DNA of 64,000 nucleotides from Tricholoma matsutake. Lineage: Eukaryota; Basidiomycota; Agaricomycetes; Agaricales; Tricholomataceae. The translations under genes and the position numbers were made by a program. Location: contig AP026546.1 in NCBI GenBank assembly GCA_026075535.2, positions 7,998,001 through 8,062,000 of the forward strand, in the 5' to 3' direction. Below are positions 10,101-20,608 of the stretch, piece by piece. How positions within the stretch are numbered: the first letter of the stretch is position 1; the number at the start of each line of letters is the position of its first letter. A model generated the notes under the pieces. That model worked only from the letters and a program-made list of their open reading frames with translations, was not told the origin of the DNA and searched no databases.

Positions 10101-13100
10101 TGGTGCTGATACAACATTGTTGGAGATGCGGAACCCTGATGATTGCCGGACGAGGATTTCGTTTATACATAATCCTTCCACTGAGCCTGTGAGAGTACAA
10201 GAAGGGAAACGTACCCCCGCGTCGTGGTATATCTCCCATCTGCTCATGTCGGGGAGGTTGAGCGCGACCTCTGCCTCGGATTTGATGCGCGCACTAGGGA
10301 TCGGGATAGAGTCAGAGTCAGAGTCAGAGTCAACGTTGGATGAAACGATAGGAAACTCGTCAGAGGAGTACCTGCGTGCGTGTATGCTTCTCGTGAAGGA
10401 GATGGGGGTATCTCCTGGGCAACAAGCGGTTTTGGTGAATGGGCGGGTGAGTTTTATTTTTTTTCCCTTGCATTTTGTTTTGGGTGGTTGTTGAGTGAGA
10501 GCGGGTGGGACTTACTTAGGTCGTTGGTCCGATGGACCCTGGTGCGTTCTCGGCAGCGGATTTTGAAGCGTTGGAGGCCTATGAAGTTAAGAAGAGGGCT
10601 GGGCCTGTTAGTGTGGCTTTGGAGGATGTGGTTCCTGGATTACATGGGTATGATAGGTGCGTTTGCGTTTCGTTTCGTTTCTTTTTCTGGGGGGGAGGGG
10701 GTTTTTGATGAGGATATGTTTGGTTTGGTTGTAGGGAATCGTACGCACATTTGGTATCGGTGGCTAGTTCTGTTATTTGGGCTGTGCAGTTACGGGATCC
10801 GAGCGAGTTTAGTTTGTTGGATGCTCCTGTGAGACCTAGACAGAGGGCGTATCGCAGGATGAGGTCGGAGTATACGTGGGTTGTTCATGCTTCTATGCTT
10901 CTATGCTTTTATTTATCTTATTTGGTTTTTCAGGATGTTCGAGTTGGGCGATAATAAGACTGCATTGTACCATGTTGCCGTTGTGTTGGATCCGTTGAGT
11001 GAGACAGCGCAGCGGTGGTCGAGTCTTCTTGAGGTATGGTTGATATATATGTGCTGTTGAATGGGTTGAGGCTGATTGCGTTGGTTGGTAGTGGTTGTTG
11101 AATGTACCGGATGTGTTTGTGGAGGTTCATCTTAATCCGGCTCAGTATACTGATGTAAGTCGGTTTCGTTATATTTGGTGATGGCGGTTGATTTGATGCG
11201 TTTTTTTTAGATCCCACTTAAGCGGTTTTATCGATACAACCTCCAGCGGAACGTACATTACAACGAAAACCTGTACGCTTGCAAATTATTCTCAATTCCA
11301 TCTCATTCTAACACCCCTCATTTACCTACCAGTGAAGAAGACATCTCTATCGCAGAATTCAAAAACCTCCCTATAGAGCCTATATACACCCTCGCCATGG
11401 ACGTCCCCTCTTCCTGGCTCGTACGTCCCCGAGAAGCACGATACGACCTAGACAATATCCAACTAGGGCATCTATCCCCCGACCACCCCATCGTCCATGC
11501 ACGTTTCCAACTCGACTACCTCGTCATCGAAGGGCACGCTCGTCAAATCAACAATAACGCCCCTCCCCGTGGACTCCAACTCGAACTTGTGCGAGCGGGG
11601 GGATCGATACCGGTGGACGATACGCAGGTCGTAGCGAATCTAGGGTACTTCCAGTTCAAAGCTAAGCCAGGTGTGTTTGAGTTGGGGATTCGGAGGGGGA
11701 GGGGTAGGGAGGTGTTTAGGATGGAGAGTGTGGGGAATGAAGGTTGGGATAGTCCACGTGTGGAGGAGGTTGGGAGGGAGATTACGTTGACTAGTTTTGA
11801 GGGGTTGACGCTTTTTCCGAGGTTGGCGAGGGTGAAAGGGATGGAGATGGTGGATGTGTTGCAGGAGGAGAAGGGGGCTCAGGAGGGGGTTGTTGGAGGG
11901 GTGTTTGGGGGTATTGCTTCGAGGTGGGTGTCGTTGTGTTGTTTTTACTGGGGGGTTTGGGTTTGACACTCTTTTTTTTGGGGGGGTGGTTTAGGGTGAC
12001 GTCTTTGTTTAAGCCGAGAGAGAGTGCAATTGCTTCTAGTGAGGAGCAGGCGGAGATTAACATCTTTACGGTGGCGTCGGGTTTGTTGTATGAGGTTCGT
12101 AAAAATGCTTCTATTTTTATTTTCTCTAGTGGTGGGGAGCTTATTTTCGTATAGCGTTTCGTATCTATCATGATTCTCAGTGTTCTTCGGAATACTAAGA
12201 GTACCGTCAAGTTCTGGTTCATTGAAAATTTCCTTTCCCCGTCATTCTTGGTAACTTCCCAATTCCGTTACTACCTCGTGATTCATCTCTGAAAATTCAT
12301 CTAGGAATTCATGCCCCATTTTGCCGAGGCTTACAACTTCAAATACGAACTCGTCACATACAAATGGCCCTCGTGGCTCCGTGCACAAACGGAAAAGCAG
12401 AGGATCATCTGGGCGTATAAGATTCTCTTCCTCGACGTGCTCTTCCCTATGGACTTGAAAAAAGTCATCTTCGTCGACGCTGATCAGATTGTGAGAGCAG
12501 ATTTGAAAGAACTGGTTGATCTCGATCTACATGGAGCTCCGTATGGGTATACACCCATGGGAGACGATAATACCGAGATGGAGGGTTTCAGGTTTTGGAA
12601 AACTGGGTACTGGAAAGAGTTCTTGCAGGGGAGGCCGTATCATATTAGGTGTGTGGTGTTTTTTTTGTGTTTGGATAAATGATGGAGGTTTGATGGGGTG
12701 TTTGTGTGTGTGTTTTTTTTTTTTTGCGATAGTGCGCTTTATGTCGTTGATCTTGTGCGATTCCGTCAGGTACGGGTTTTTGTTTTTGTTTTTGTTTTTT
12801 GTTTTTTGTTTTGTTTTGTGTGTTGGTGGATTTGTGGGTGATCTGATGTTTGTGGATTTTTATAGCTCGCAGCTGGGGTAGGTCCTTTTGATGCTCTTCG
12901 GTCTACTTTTCTCGGCTTATTGTTTTTTTTTTGGTAGGATTTGCTTAGGGGGCAGTACCATGGGTTGTCTGCTGATCCGAACTCTTTGGCGAATTTGGAT
13001 CAGGGTACGTATGTTTTATGATGGAATGAGTGAGACCTTGACTCGTGGTGTTGGTGTTTAGATCTTCCAAATAATCTGCAACGCGATGTTCCTATTGTGA

Positions 13101-13682
13101 GATATTTCGTCCTTCTGGTTGGGATAATTGCTTATTTTTGTGAATGTGTAGTTCTCACTGCATGAAGATTGGCTATGGGTATGTCCGATGGCTTCCTTTG
13201 CCTTGTTAATGATCTGATACACCATTGCGATTCTAGTGTGAAACATGGTGTACGTGTACATCTGAGAGGAGCCAAGTACAACATTCCCTGATTCGTCGTT
13301 TACATTTTTCTAGGCAGCAAAGATAGACTTCATAGAGCGAAAACAATCGATCTCTGTCAAAATCCTCTTACTGTACGTTTATTTCCTTCCTGGATCTCTT
13401 CGCATGTATTCATGATTCTTCTTACAGAAAGAGCCTAAACTCGCAAGAGCGCGAAAAATACCAGAATGGGAAGCGTACGATGCGGAAATTGCTCATTTTG
13501 CGCGTAAATTGGCTGAAGAGGGTGTTATACGATCGGACGTGGCTGCAGCTGATGCTAATGTGCTTGCGAATGAGGGTGCTTTACCTCAAGGGTCGAGCAC
13601 GCAAGTTAGTGCTAGTGCTACTGGTGAATCGAGCTCGATGCCGATAGAGGATCTTTTGGATCAGCTCCGGGATGAGCTCTAG
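7144..13682 (+). CDS. UDP-glucose:glycoprotein glucosyltransferase (UGGT)
   Basis: The ER-lumen folding sensor that re-glucosylates N-glycans on misfolded proteins. ATG at 7144 opens a signal peptide ([17 protein letters not shown]). The N-terminal exons carry UGGT hallmarks ([17 protein letters not shown] followed by [15 protein letters not shown]), and the C-terminal GT24 domain (about 12030-13530) shows [34 protein letters not shown] (the metal-binding DxD-type site), [19 protein letters not shown] and [17 protein letters not shown]. The protein ends QLRDEL and stop (13680-13682), an HDEL/RDEL-type ER retrieval signal. It is split by more than 20 short introns, including an apparent 12-nt exon (LAAG) near 12867-12878. 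Two Ser-acidic hexanucleotide tracts (about 9247-9272 and 10309-10331) are unusual insertions. Confidence 0.95.
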
Positions 13683-13990
13683 ATGTTATCTTGCTCTTTC
13701 GATAGTGTTGCGTTACTCGGTGCAGAGGCCTCGGTCGATTTTTTTTTTCTAATTTATTGGGCGCCGAGTCGAGTTTCGATATGTGGTACATAATAAAGTA
13801 CGAACAGACGATTATAGGTGTTCCCGACCATTGGTAATACTAATACACTCGTTGACGGTGACTGGTACGTGTCTTCGATGCAATCCTCACCTACAAGTTC
13901 TTGAGCCAATCCATCTTCCAAGACCTCCATCAGTATCTATCTGCTCATGTGCTGTAGCCTGTCGAATAACTTTCCTGTAAGAATGCGCAT
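13683..13990. other. UGGT 3' flank, no gene recognised
   Basis: A T-rich run and an ATAATAAAG stretch (13740-13800) could serve transcript 3'-end formation. No coding signature seen. Confidence 0.35.
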
Positions 13991-14019
13991 ATGTTACTTG
14001 ACTGAATTGGAACAGCAAG

Positions 14020-14691
14020 TTGGTTAGCCTCATACTCTTTGATAGCAGTGACCGTATCGACAATCATAGGTTCTTTCTCCCGAGCAAAGAGAGACGACTA
14101 GACAAGCTCAAACAACAAAGGATCGAGAATCAAATCCTCAACTTCATTCTTTCCTGGAGCATGCCCAATAAACTTGAGTCGTTGACCATTGCAAGGGGGG
14201 ATCTAAAGATGTTACTCTGGAGATCCCCCTGCAAGGCGAGACTACCTATCTATACCAACTACATGTCCACCCCCTCCCCTCCCCTCCCCTCCCTCCGGTA
14301 CCTTGATCGACGTCTGAGGTTAACTCATCAACCTCTTCATCAACCTCTCTGTTGAGGGAGATTTGGATTGACTAATGGGCAATTTGGGGGACCCGAGTGG
14401 AGGCAACCTAAGTAATGGGGAGAAGCTGATGTTGAAGGCGGCGATGTTGCGATAACTGGAACCGGACCAGGGAGCTCGGTAGAATCGAACTTGAGTTGCT
14501 GGGTCCAGACGCTGATGTTTTTCGCGACGACGTTTGGGCATAAAGACGTGGAGTCGTTTTGCATTAAGCGTGATGATCGTCACGCGGTAACAAGCAGGGA
14601 TAAATAAACACGACTCTACCCATAACTTGCCCATAACTTTCATCTGAACACCTCTTATAGTCCAACACTTCTTTGAGCAATGGTCTGTCAT
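14020..14691 (-). pseudogene. Unidentified broken gene or gene fragment
   Basis: On the minus strand, 14020-14220 reads as coherent protein-like sequence (RLKFIGHAPGKNEVEDLI, then SSLFAREKEPMIVDTV and IKEYEANQLAVP), but an in-frame TAG separates the two halves. An upstream acidic segment (EVDEEVDELTSDVD, about 14300-14345) ends at a plausible GTACCG donor. Further upstream (14345-14690) three frames are open and none is clearly the coding one. I do not recognise the family. It overlaps the RAD6 start region head-to-head. Could be a truncated pseudogene or a real gene whose introns I cannot place. Confidence 0.35.
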
Positions 14692-15304
14692 CCTACGCTC
14701 TAATGCGTTCCAATTTCTTAATCTTGCCTGCTTAGTCCACCAACTGTAGAAGACGACTTATCCGCGATTTTAAGCGTCTTTCGACCGACCCTCCGGGTGG
14801 CATCTCTGGTAGCCCATGTCCAGATAATATCATGCTATGGAATGCAGTCATTTTCGGACCAGGTAAGTCGCTGGAAGCCGTTGTACGATCTGAAATCTCC
14901 CTCATATTGTGTTTGTGACGGCAGCGGACACCCCATTCGAAGATGGCACATTCAAGCTTCTGCTGACCTTCGATGAGTCATACCCGAACAAACCACCCTC
15001 TGTCAAGTTTCTCTCACGAATGTTCCATCCCAATGTTTATGCGAATGGTGAACTCTGTCTCGACATCTTGCAAAATCGTTGGTCACCTACATATGACGTC
15101 GCCGCGATCCTCACATCCATACAAAGTCTTCTACATGATCCGAACCCCAACAGCCCCGCCAACGCGGAGGCAGCCCAGCTATACCGAGAAAATATGAAGG
15201 AGTATGTCAGACGGGTGAAGGAAACGGTTGAAGAGAGCTGGCTTGACCCTGACGAGAAGGCCGCTCTGAACGAGGGACAGGCAGTTGACAGTGGGAGTCA
15301 GTAA
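14680..15304 (+). CDS. RAD6: Ubiquitin-conjugating enzyme E2, Rad6/Ubc2 type
   Basis: E2 acting with Rad18/Bre1-type E3 ligases on PCNA and histone H2B. Exons: 14680-14682 (the ATG codon alone), 14736-14862 and 14925-15304; introns are GT-AG, the first 53 bp with a CTAAT branch-like sequence. Seen: [11 protein letters not shown] at the N-terminus, [16 protein letters not shown], the HPN motif ([16 protein letters not shown]) with the active-site Cys in GELCLDIL, and [16 protein letters not shown], all classic Rad6. A short acidic-polar tail follows the E2 fold. The one-codon first exon is inferred from the frame: TCC ACC follows directly after the acceptor, which fits the MST start of Rad6 proteins. 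Confidence 0.94.
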
Positions 15305-17114
15305 ACAGCAGAAGATATTGTGGTATATTTCTCGCTTTGTCTACAGCATCTCCCAGTCTACTGATATCTTTACAGCATTCTATTCTTGCATTCATTTGTA
15401 ATACTACCCATGCCCTCACCTTAGCCGCATTTATTTTGACATCTGACGCGTGCATGCTGAAGAGAGTCCGCTTAAATGTGTGGGCGCTAGGCATCTCGGT
15501 CTCAATATCCAGTCCGTCGGATCTTACTCGTATCTTGAATAGACTTGAGGCAACTGGCGAAAGTGCATTCTCTACATACGTATGTACTCGACATTTGCTC
15601 GTAATAGCCCCGGCTTGTGGCATACATAGATCGTCGTACTAACTAACTACTTGTTACTGTTATTGTTAGATACGGATGTGCTTGTCGTTGCGTCACTTTG
15701 AAGTCGAGCCTGCATACTTCGTTGGTTTCCAGGAATTAGCCAGACGTTCTGAAGCATAAGTGCACCACGTTGGCTCCGATCTTTTGGCACACAACCCTTC
15801 CAATACTGGGAAGAAGTAAGTAGACGTAGTCACCAGGCGAAGTACGCGCGCATGTGAAGACAGATGTGAGAGCTGTGAGAGCTGTGAGAAATACGGGAGA
15901 TAAAGGGCACAAAAAGGCTGTTGGATTCTTCAGCTCTCTTGTGCCAGTGTCCTTGTCGAGAAATGTCGCTGTTTTCGAGTTGCCAGTGATCGATTGATCG
16001 CCGACTCGCGATAGGGAATCTTCGTCAAGTAAACAGAGCAAGCCAGAATCTTCTATTTTTTTATTTTGGAGGTCAGTAAATAACAGCACTCTGAGACCAT
16101 TTCTCTACACTTCCTTCACCAAAAACTAAGCCAGGAAGCCATTGTGGAAGCCATAAAATGACAGCGAGATCAAATTTGCTCATGTTTATCAAATTTTCAA
16201 GCTCTATGCAAGAGGAACATGTCAGAGAATAGTCACCGTGTCCAAATCCCAGAGTCAACATTCCGTTCACGCCGTAGCCTACACCCACGACTGAGCATTT
16301 CTTATCTGCCTTACTTCATACTACCTACCTTTATTTTTACTTATATGTTTATCATCTGAAGAGGTACCCATAATATTGCCAGTGGTCTGTCGAGGCATGT
16401 CCTTAGCTCTAGTTAGCATAGGCAGATATCAAGCAAGTAACAAGTATACATTCCAAAAATATCAACTTCGTGTGAATCATGGATGTTTTGTACAATTGGC
16501 GGTGTAATAGAGTGTAATAGGGACCTACAGCAAGTTAATTAACCGATCAGAAGTTCCTGCATCGCATCATGGCACGTGACTCATTTCAGCGAACGCGCGG
16601 CCCCACAACGTTCTCTCAAGCCCGACCCCGTCGTCGCTTATCTGGTTTGTCCCCTCTAACCGTAAACGGTAAACCATATGGTTGTAACAATTTCACTTAT
16701 GCGATATGTAGGAGGTCGAAGGCGAGATACATCCGCGGTGGTCCTTAGCAGTATTTCTGGTGATTGTGATCAAAGCCCAAGAGTGGAGTATTATTTAAAT
16801 TCGAGTCAAGAAAACCAAGTGCCATTGCTCAAGCGAAAATGTTGGAGTAGTACCAACAATAGTCTACAACTGACGATCTGCAGGTTGGTGAGTAAATTCA
16901 GGTCATTGAGTCCCCATTACTACGTAGCATGTCGATGGTTGTAAATTTGAATGATACATATTCGCACATGCCACTGGATCAATTCCTTGGCAAAACAGGA
17001 TTCTGAGCACTGCCAGGGCGACGCAATTACAATTACATGCTACAAGCTGCTACTCATCAGCAGAATAATGCAATAATGATATGTGTACAGTGTAGGTGTA
17101 ATTAGTTTAGTAGG
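15305..17114. other. 1.8-kb interval, no gene recognised
   Basis: Minus-strand frames at 15736-16089 and 16073-16288 and a plus-strand frame at 16678-16944 show no family motif and no consistent splice chain. A CACGTG occurs near 16574. The piece around 16398-16445 resembles 1895-1945. Confidence 0.35.
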
Positions 17115-18255
17115 TCACGGTAGTCGAAAGCCAGAAAATGAAGGGCGGGGCTTTACGGTCTCAGCTGGAAGAAAGATCGGTCGTCCGGGAGGTTCCTTTA
17201 ATTCTCCATCGGTTTCCATCACGTAATACCCAGAAAGCCTACACGCGTTCGCTGTTTCCAAGGTGAAGGGTAGAGCATCCATTACATCAAATTCTTGTCC
17301 TGCTTTCGGCCCCGCACGCGCGGAGACGCGAATTCGGTTCCCCTCCTTCCAGGCCTAATTAGACTCACGAGGTAAGAATGATGAAAACGGGCAGATGGAT
17401 GATTCTGAGGCTCACTAGAACATATGCTGGAATCCATATTCTGCTCATGGAGACGTTGTTAATCGTTTCCGGGATTGGCAGACGTGTGTAAATCCAGTCC
17501 TTTGTTAGGCATCTCCCGAGTCAGTTTTCTGCAAGAAAAAAAGTATGGACTTAGGGATAAGTACCGCGCGTGTTCTCCACCGTACGCACTCCTCGGGTGT
17601 AATGTCGGGCTCAGAATCATTCAAACCACAAATTTCGGCGAGGAAGATAGCATATTTTCTTTCGATCGATTGATGTGTTGTCGGGCAAATGGTGCTGACG
17701 ATGTATCCTCGTGCATTCGTGCCAACCTACAGAAATATGATCTGTGAATTTTGAGGCGCAGATGCTGGCGCCGACCGTCACTTACAAAACCATGAAAGCG
17801 TGATTTCTCTATGACGGTCCCAATCTCCCAATTTGTCCATCGGTTGTCGATCTGGAGAAAGCGCCGCACCTTCACGGTCTGGCCCACCTATAAGTCAGTG
17901 TGTCAGCGGCCTTAGCTTTATGGGCAATCAACGTATAAACATGAAAGGTATCAATGTAGCCAAACGGTAGATCTAGGTTATGTGCGTGCGTTCCTAATGG
18001 CGGAAGTTTTCTCGAGTGGAAGTTGGAGATATGTGTGAAAGGAATGACAGTTTGTGCCTCCAAAATCTTTTGTTTCCGTCTTTCACGACGTACCCGCAAT
18101 GGCGGAGAACGACTTGCGCGGCTTATGCGTTGGGTAGGAAGGTCTGAGTGATCCAGTGCCTGATGGCAGACAGGCGAAACGGCTCGCGGGGGGTGTAATT
18201 TAAATGTACAGAAAGAGCGACGTCGTAGAAGGAATTCAACAGTCGAGATGGCCAT
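17115..18255 (-). CDS. Uncharacterised protein, multi-exon (possibly frameshifted)
   Basis: ATG at 18253-18255 starts a basic N-terminus (STVEFLLRRRSF, RVRRERRKQK). Coherent coding continues across GT-AG introns: ...FGYIDTFH joined to VGQTVKVRRFLQ, then FHGF joined to VGTNARGYIVSTICP and KYAIFLAEICGLND. A further block (17416 to about 17500: IYTRLPIPETINN, RIWIPAYVL) splices (intron 17355-17415) to a final exon 17115-17354 (EFDVMDALPFTLET, GYYVMETDGELKEPP). Around 17490-17530 I cannot find a splice that joins the two halves without a stop, so either a small exon is missed or the gene carries a frameshift. No known domain recognised. Confidence 0.55.
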
Positions 18256-20608
18256 TCATAGAAAAATGGGGGGAGGGATAAAGGTATGAAACTGTAGTCC
18301 CGGACGAGGCAATATGTCCATTATATGGTCATCATAAGAGAAGCACCCCACGGACACCCACACAACATCTCAGAAGTGGCACCCTGGATGACTCAGCGGC
18401 TCAGCGTTGATGGCGGAGTAGTTGTAGTCTTGACCTGAGCGAGGTCCCTGTCCATAAGAAGCTCGATATCCTCGTGCAGGTGTAGCCCAGAAGATAACAA
18501 TATGAGTCTAGCAATGCTAGTATGAACAGTAATGTTTTCCTGTTCGCGCTCTAAATATTTGCTAGTGAAAGACAAAAGAAGGTGAAAAGAAGGTGTCGGT
18601 TGTTCACCTATTTTCGGGCCATCATGGTGCAATATCGGTCGTACCTTTGTTCCATCGGTCTGCGGGTGATAAGTCATGGATAGTAAACATTATTTTATTT
18701 CTGCTCACCACAGATACTACGAAAAGTCGGACTTTGGACTTGCCAATGTGAAGTCGAAACTGTCAAAGGTACGTAAATCTTGCGTAAATCGTCGGAGTCG
18801 GTGTTCGAACCTGATACATAGTATAAGCTGTGATAAAATATCTCAAAAGGAAAAAAAGGAAAGTTCCGATTTGCAATAGAGAGCGAAATCTGAAGTCCTA
18901 GCAACCAGGGAATAATTAACGATCGACGATTCCGAAAGTCCACTAAGTGCAGCCTTTGCAGAGGAAGAGAGAATCAAGTATTACTGTTCCGACCTGTTCC
19001 GACTCATCGTATGTAGTTGGTCTCCGAGAGTGAAATAGCTCCGGAAAGAGGCTCGAATATTTAGACCATATGCCCACAAGTGCCCACAGGACCCTGTATG
19101 AATCAAGCCAGATGATGAGCTATGATGAGATCCGATAGAGTACTGATAGCATGCTGCATAATCCAAGATTCCAAAACGTCAGGCTGTCGAGCTAGACATC
19201 GGTCGGTCGGTCAGAATATGGAAGGATATACAAAGACGTCTTCGAAGGTGTTTCATTGCCACTGTAGTTAGCACCCTCGCCTCTGCGAGCCTGACGTAGA
19301 CAACGAAGGCACAGCAATGCGACAGCATAAGGATACAACTTCAACTTGTAATGCTGATGGTCATCACAGAATTAGCCGATCGCACCTGATCGAGATCGAC
19401 GCTGCGATAGCTACTCTAGGCTACTCTTGGCTTCTCAATCAGTCCTCTGACATACTCGTACATGATATATGCATGATACTTCTCCCGCTCTTTCTGCAAA
19501 TATGTCGGGTCTTGACTTTCGAATAAGTAGGCTAGTATACTCCAGCCCTGAACCGTACTTTTATGTCAATTGCATAATTAGCCCAGCTTAGCCCAGTGAC
19601 CATCATGACAACAGGGTCAGAAACGTCAGAGACGTTCTCCTACACACAGATTTTCCCATTCTTTGAATGTTGTAATCCAGACGCGGGGTTTTTAACTTGC
19701 TTCGGACATGACAGTGTACTCACTTAGAATGACATTAGCACCTGCCCACAGCTTTCAGGTTAGGTGCGGACGCTTGCGGCTTCATTGACGGTATCGTGAT
19801 TCTATAGGGTTGACGGAGGACAAGACGGAAACAAGGCACAGGTTCAAGAAACGCGAACGCCCAGACATGCGCTCAGCCCCGTCGGACTCGTGGCGGAATC
19901 ATTGCTCCTTTCTCTCAGGCCTGGCACCATCAAAACGCCTGCCTGGCCGTAAATTCCCGTTCAACGTTTATAATTTCTATCGGTGTTATAGGAAATGTCA
20001 AGTGTGTCGTATCCTCTGTTGGATATCTCTCACTCATAACTTCCGAGTCGGATAGGGCCTTTTACCTGCACCTGGCTACAAGAAAGAAGCCGACTTCGGC
20101 ATGCTGTGCGTGCATGGGCGTCCACTTCACCCTCCGCCAGGAGACAGGTACCGCATCCTGAGTAAAATTCACACTCTTGCCCTTGCCATAGTCGTGTGCG
20201 AAAAACAACAAATAATCACCGATACGCTAGGAGTTTCTACCCCTGAATACGTGTATAGCTTTCCAATGGAGGTTTCGGGGGCACAAGTTCCCAGATATGG
20301 TGCTCTGGGAAGGGATGATAGGCTATTGAAGTTACAGCCTGAGCGGATTGCCAACGGCACGTCCAAAAAAAAGGGCTGAGATGTCTCGCGTAGACGCACA
20401 GGCTAAGCTGCATGGCAAGCAAGTTCAGAAATCACTGGTGGACTAGCTGGAAGAGTGCAAAAGCAGGGGCAGTTACACCGTATTCATGATTCATACTAGA
20501 AGGTTTCACCCAGATCCGATTCAATACACAGACACGGACTACAAATTTCTCCAATACTCATGCGAATAACGGAAGGCTGTCGCAGAAGGGCAATTGCGTG
20601 CAGTGTGC
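18256..20608. other. 2.3-kb interval, no gene recognised
   Basis: Frames at 18393-18677 (minus), 18676-18879, 19317-19526, 19810-20055 and 20101-20379 (plus) lack motifs, and no splice chain gives a recognisable product. CpG content looks host-like, so it is more likely ordinary intergenic DNA or unrecognised short genes than transposon sequence. Confidence 0.35.

Noticed and set aside
15207..15623. 138-aa minus-strand ORF overlapping the RAD6 3' end
   Set aside because: Antisense to a conserved exon, no motifs, and no splice support.
18640..18677. Integrase fragment (YHPQTDG in a minus-strand ORF)
   Set aside because: Only about nine residues match the Gypsy integrase motif and nothing around it continues the homology, so it is a chance resemblance.
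18785..18830. tRNA T-arm suggested by GTGTTCGAACCTGA
   Set aside because: No matching D-arm, anticodon arm or acceptor stem nearby.
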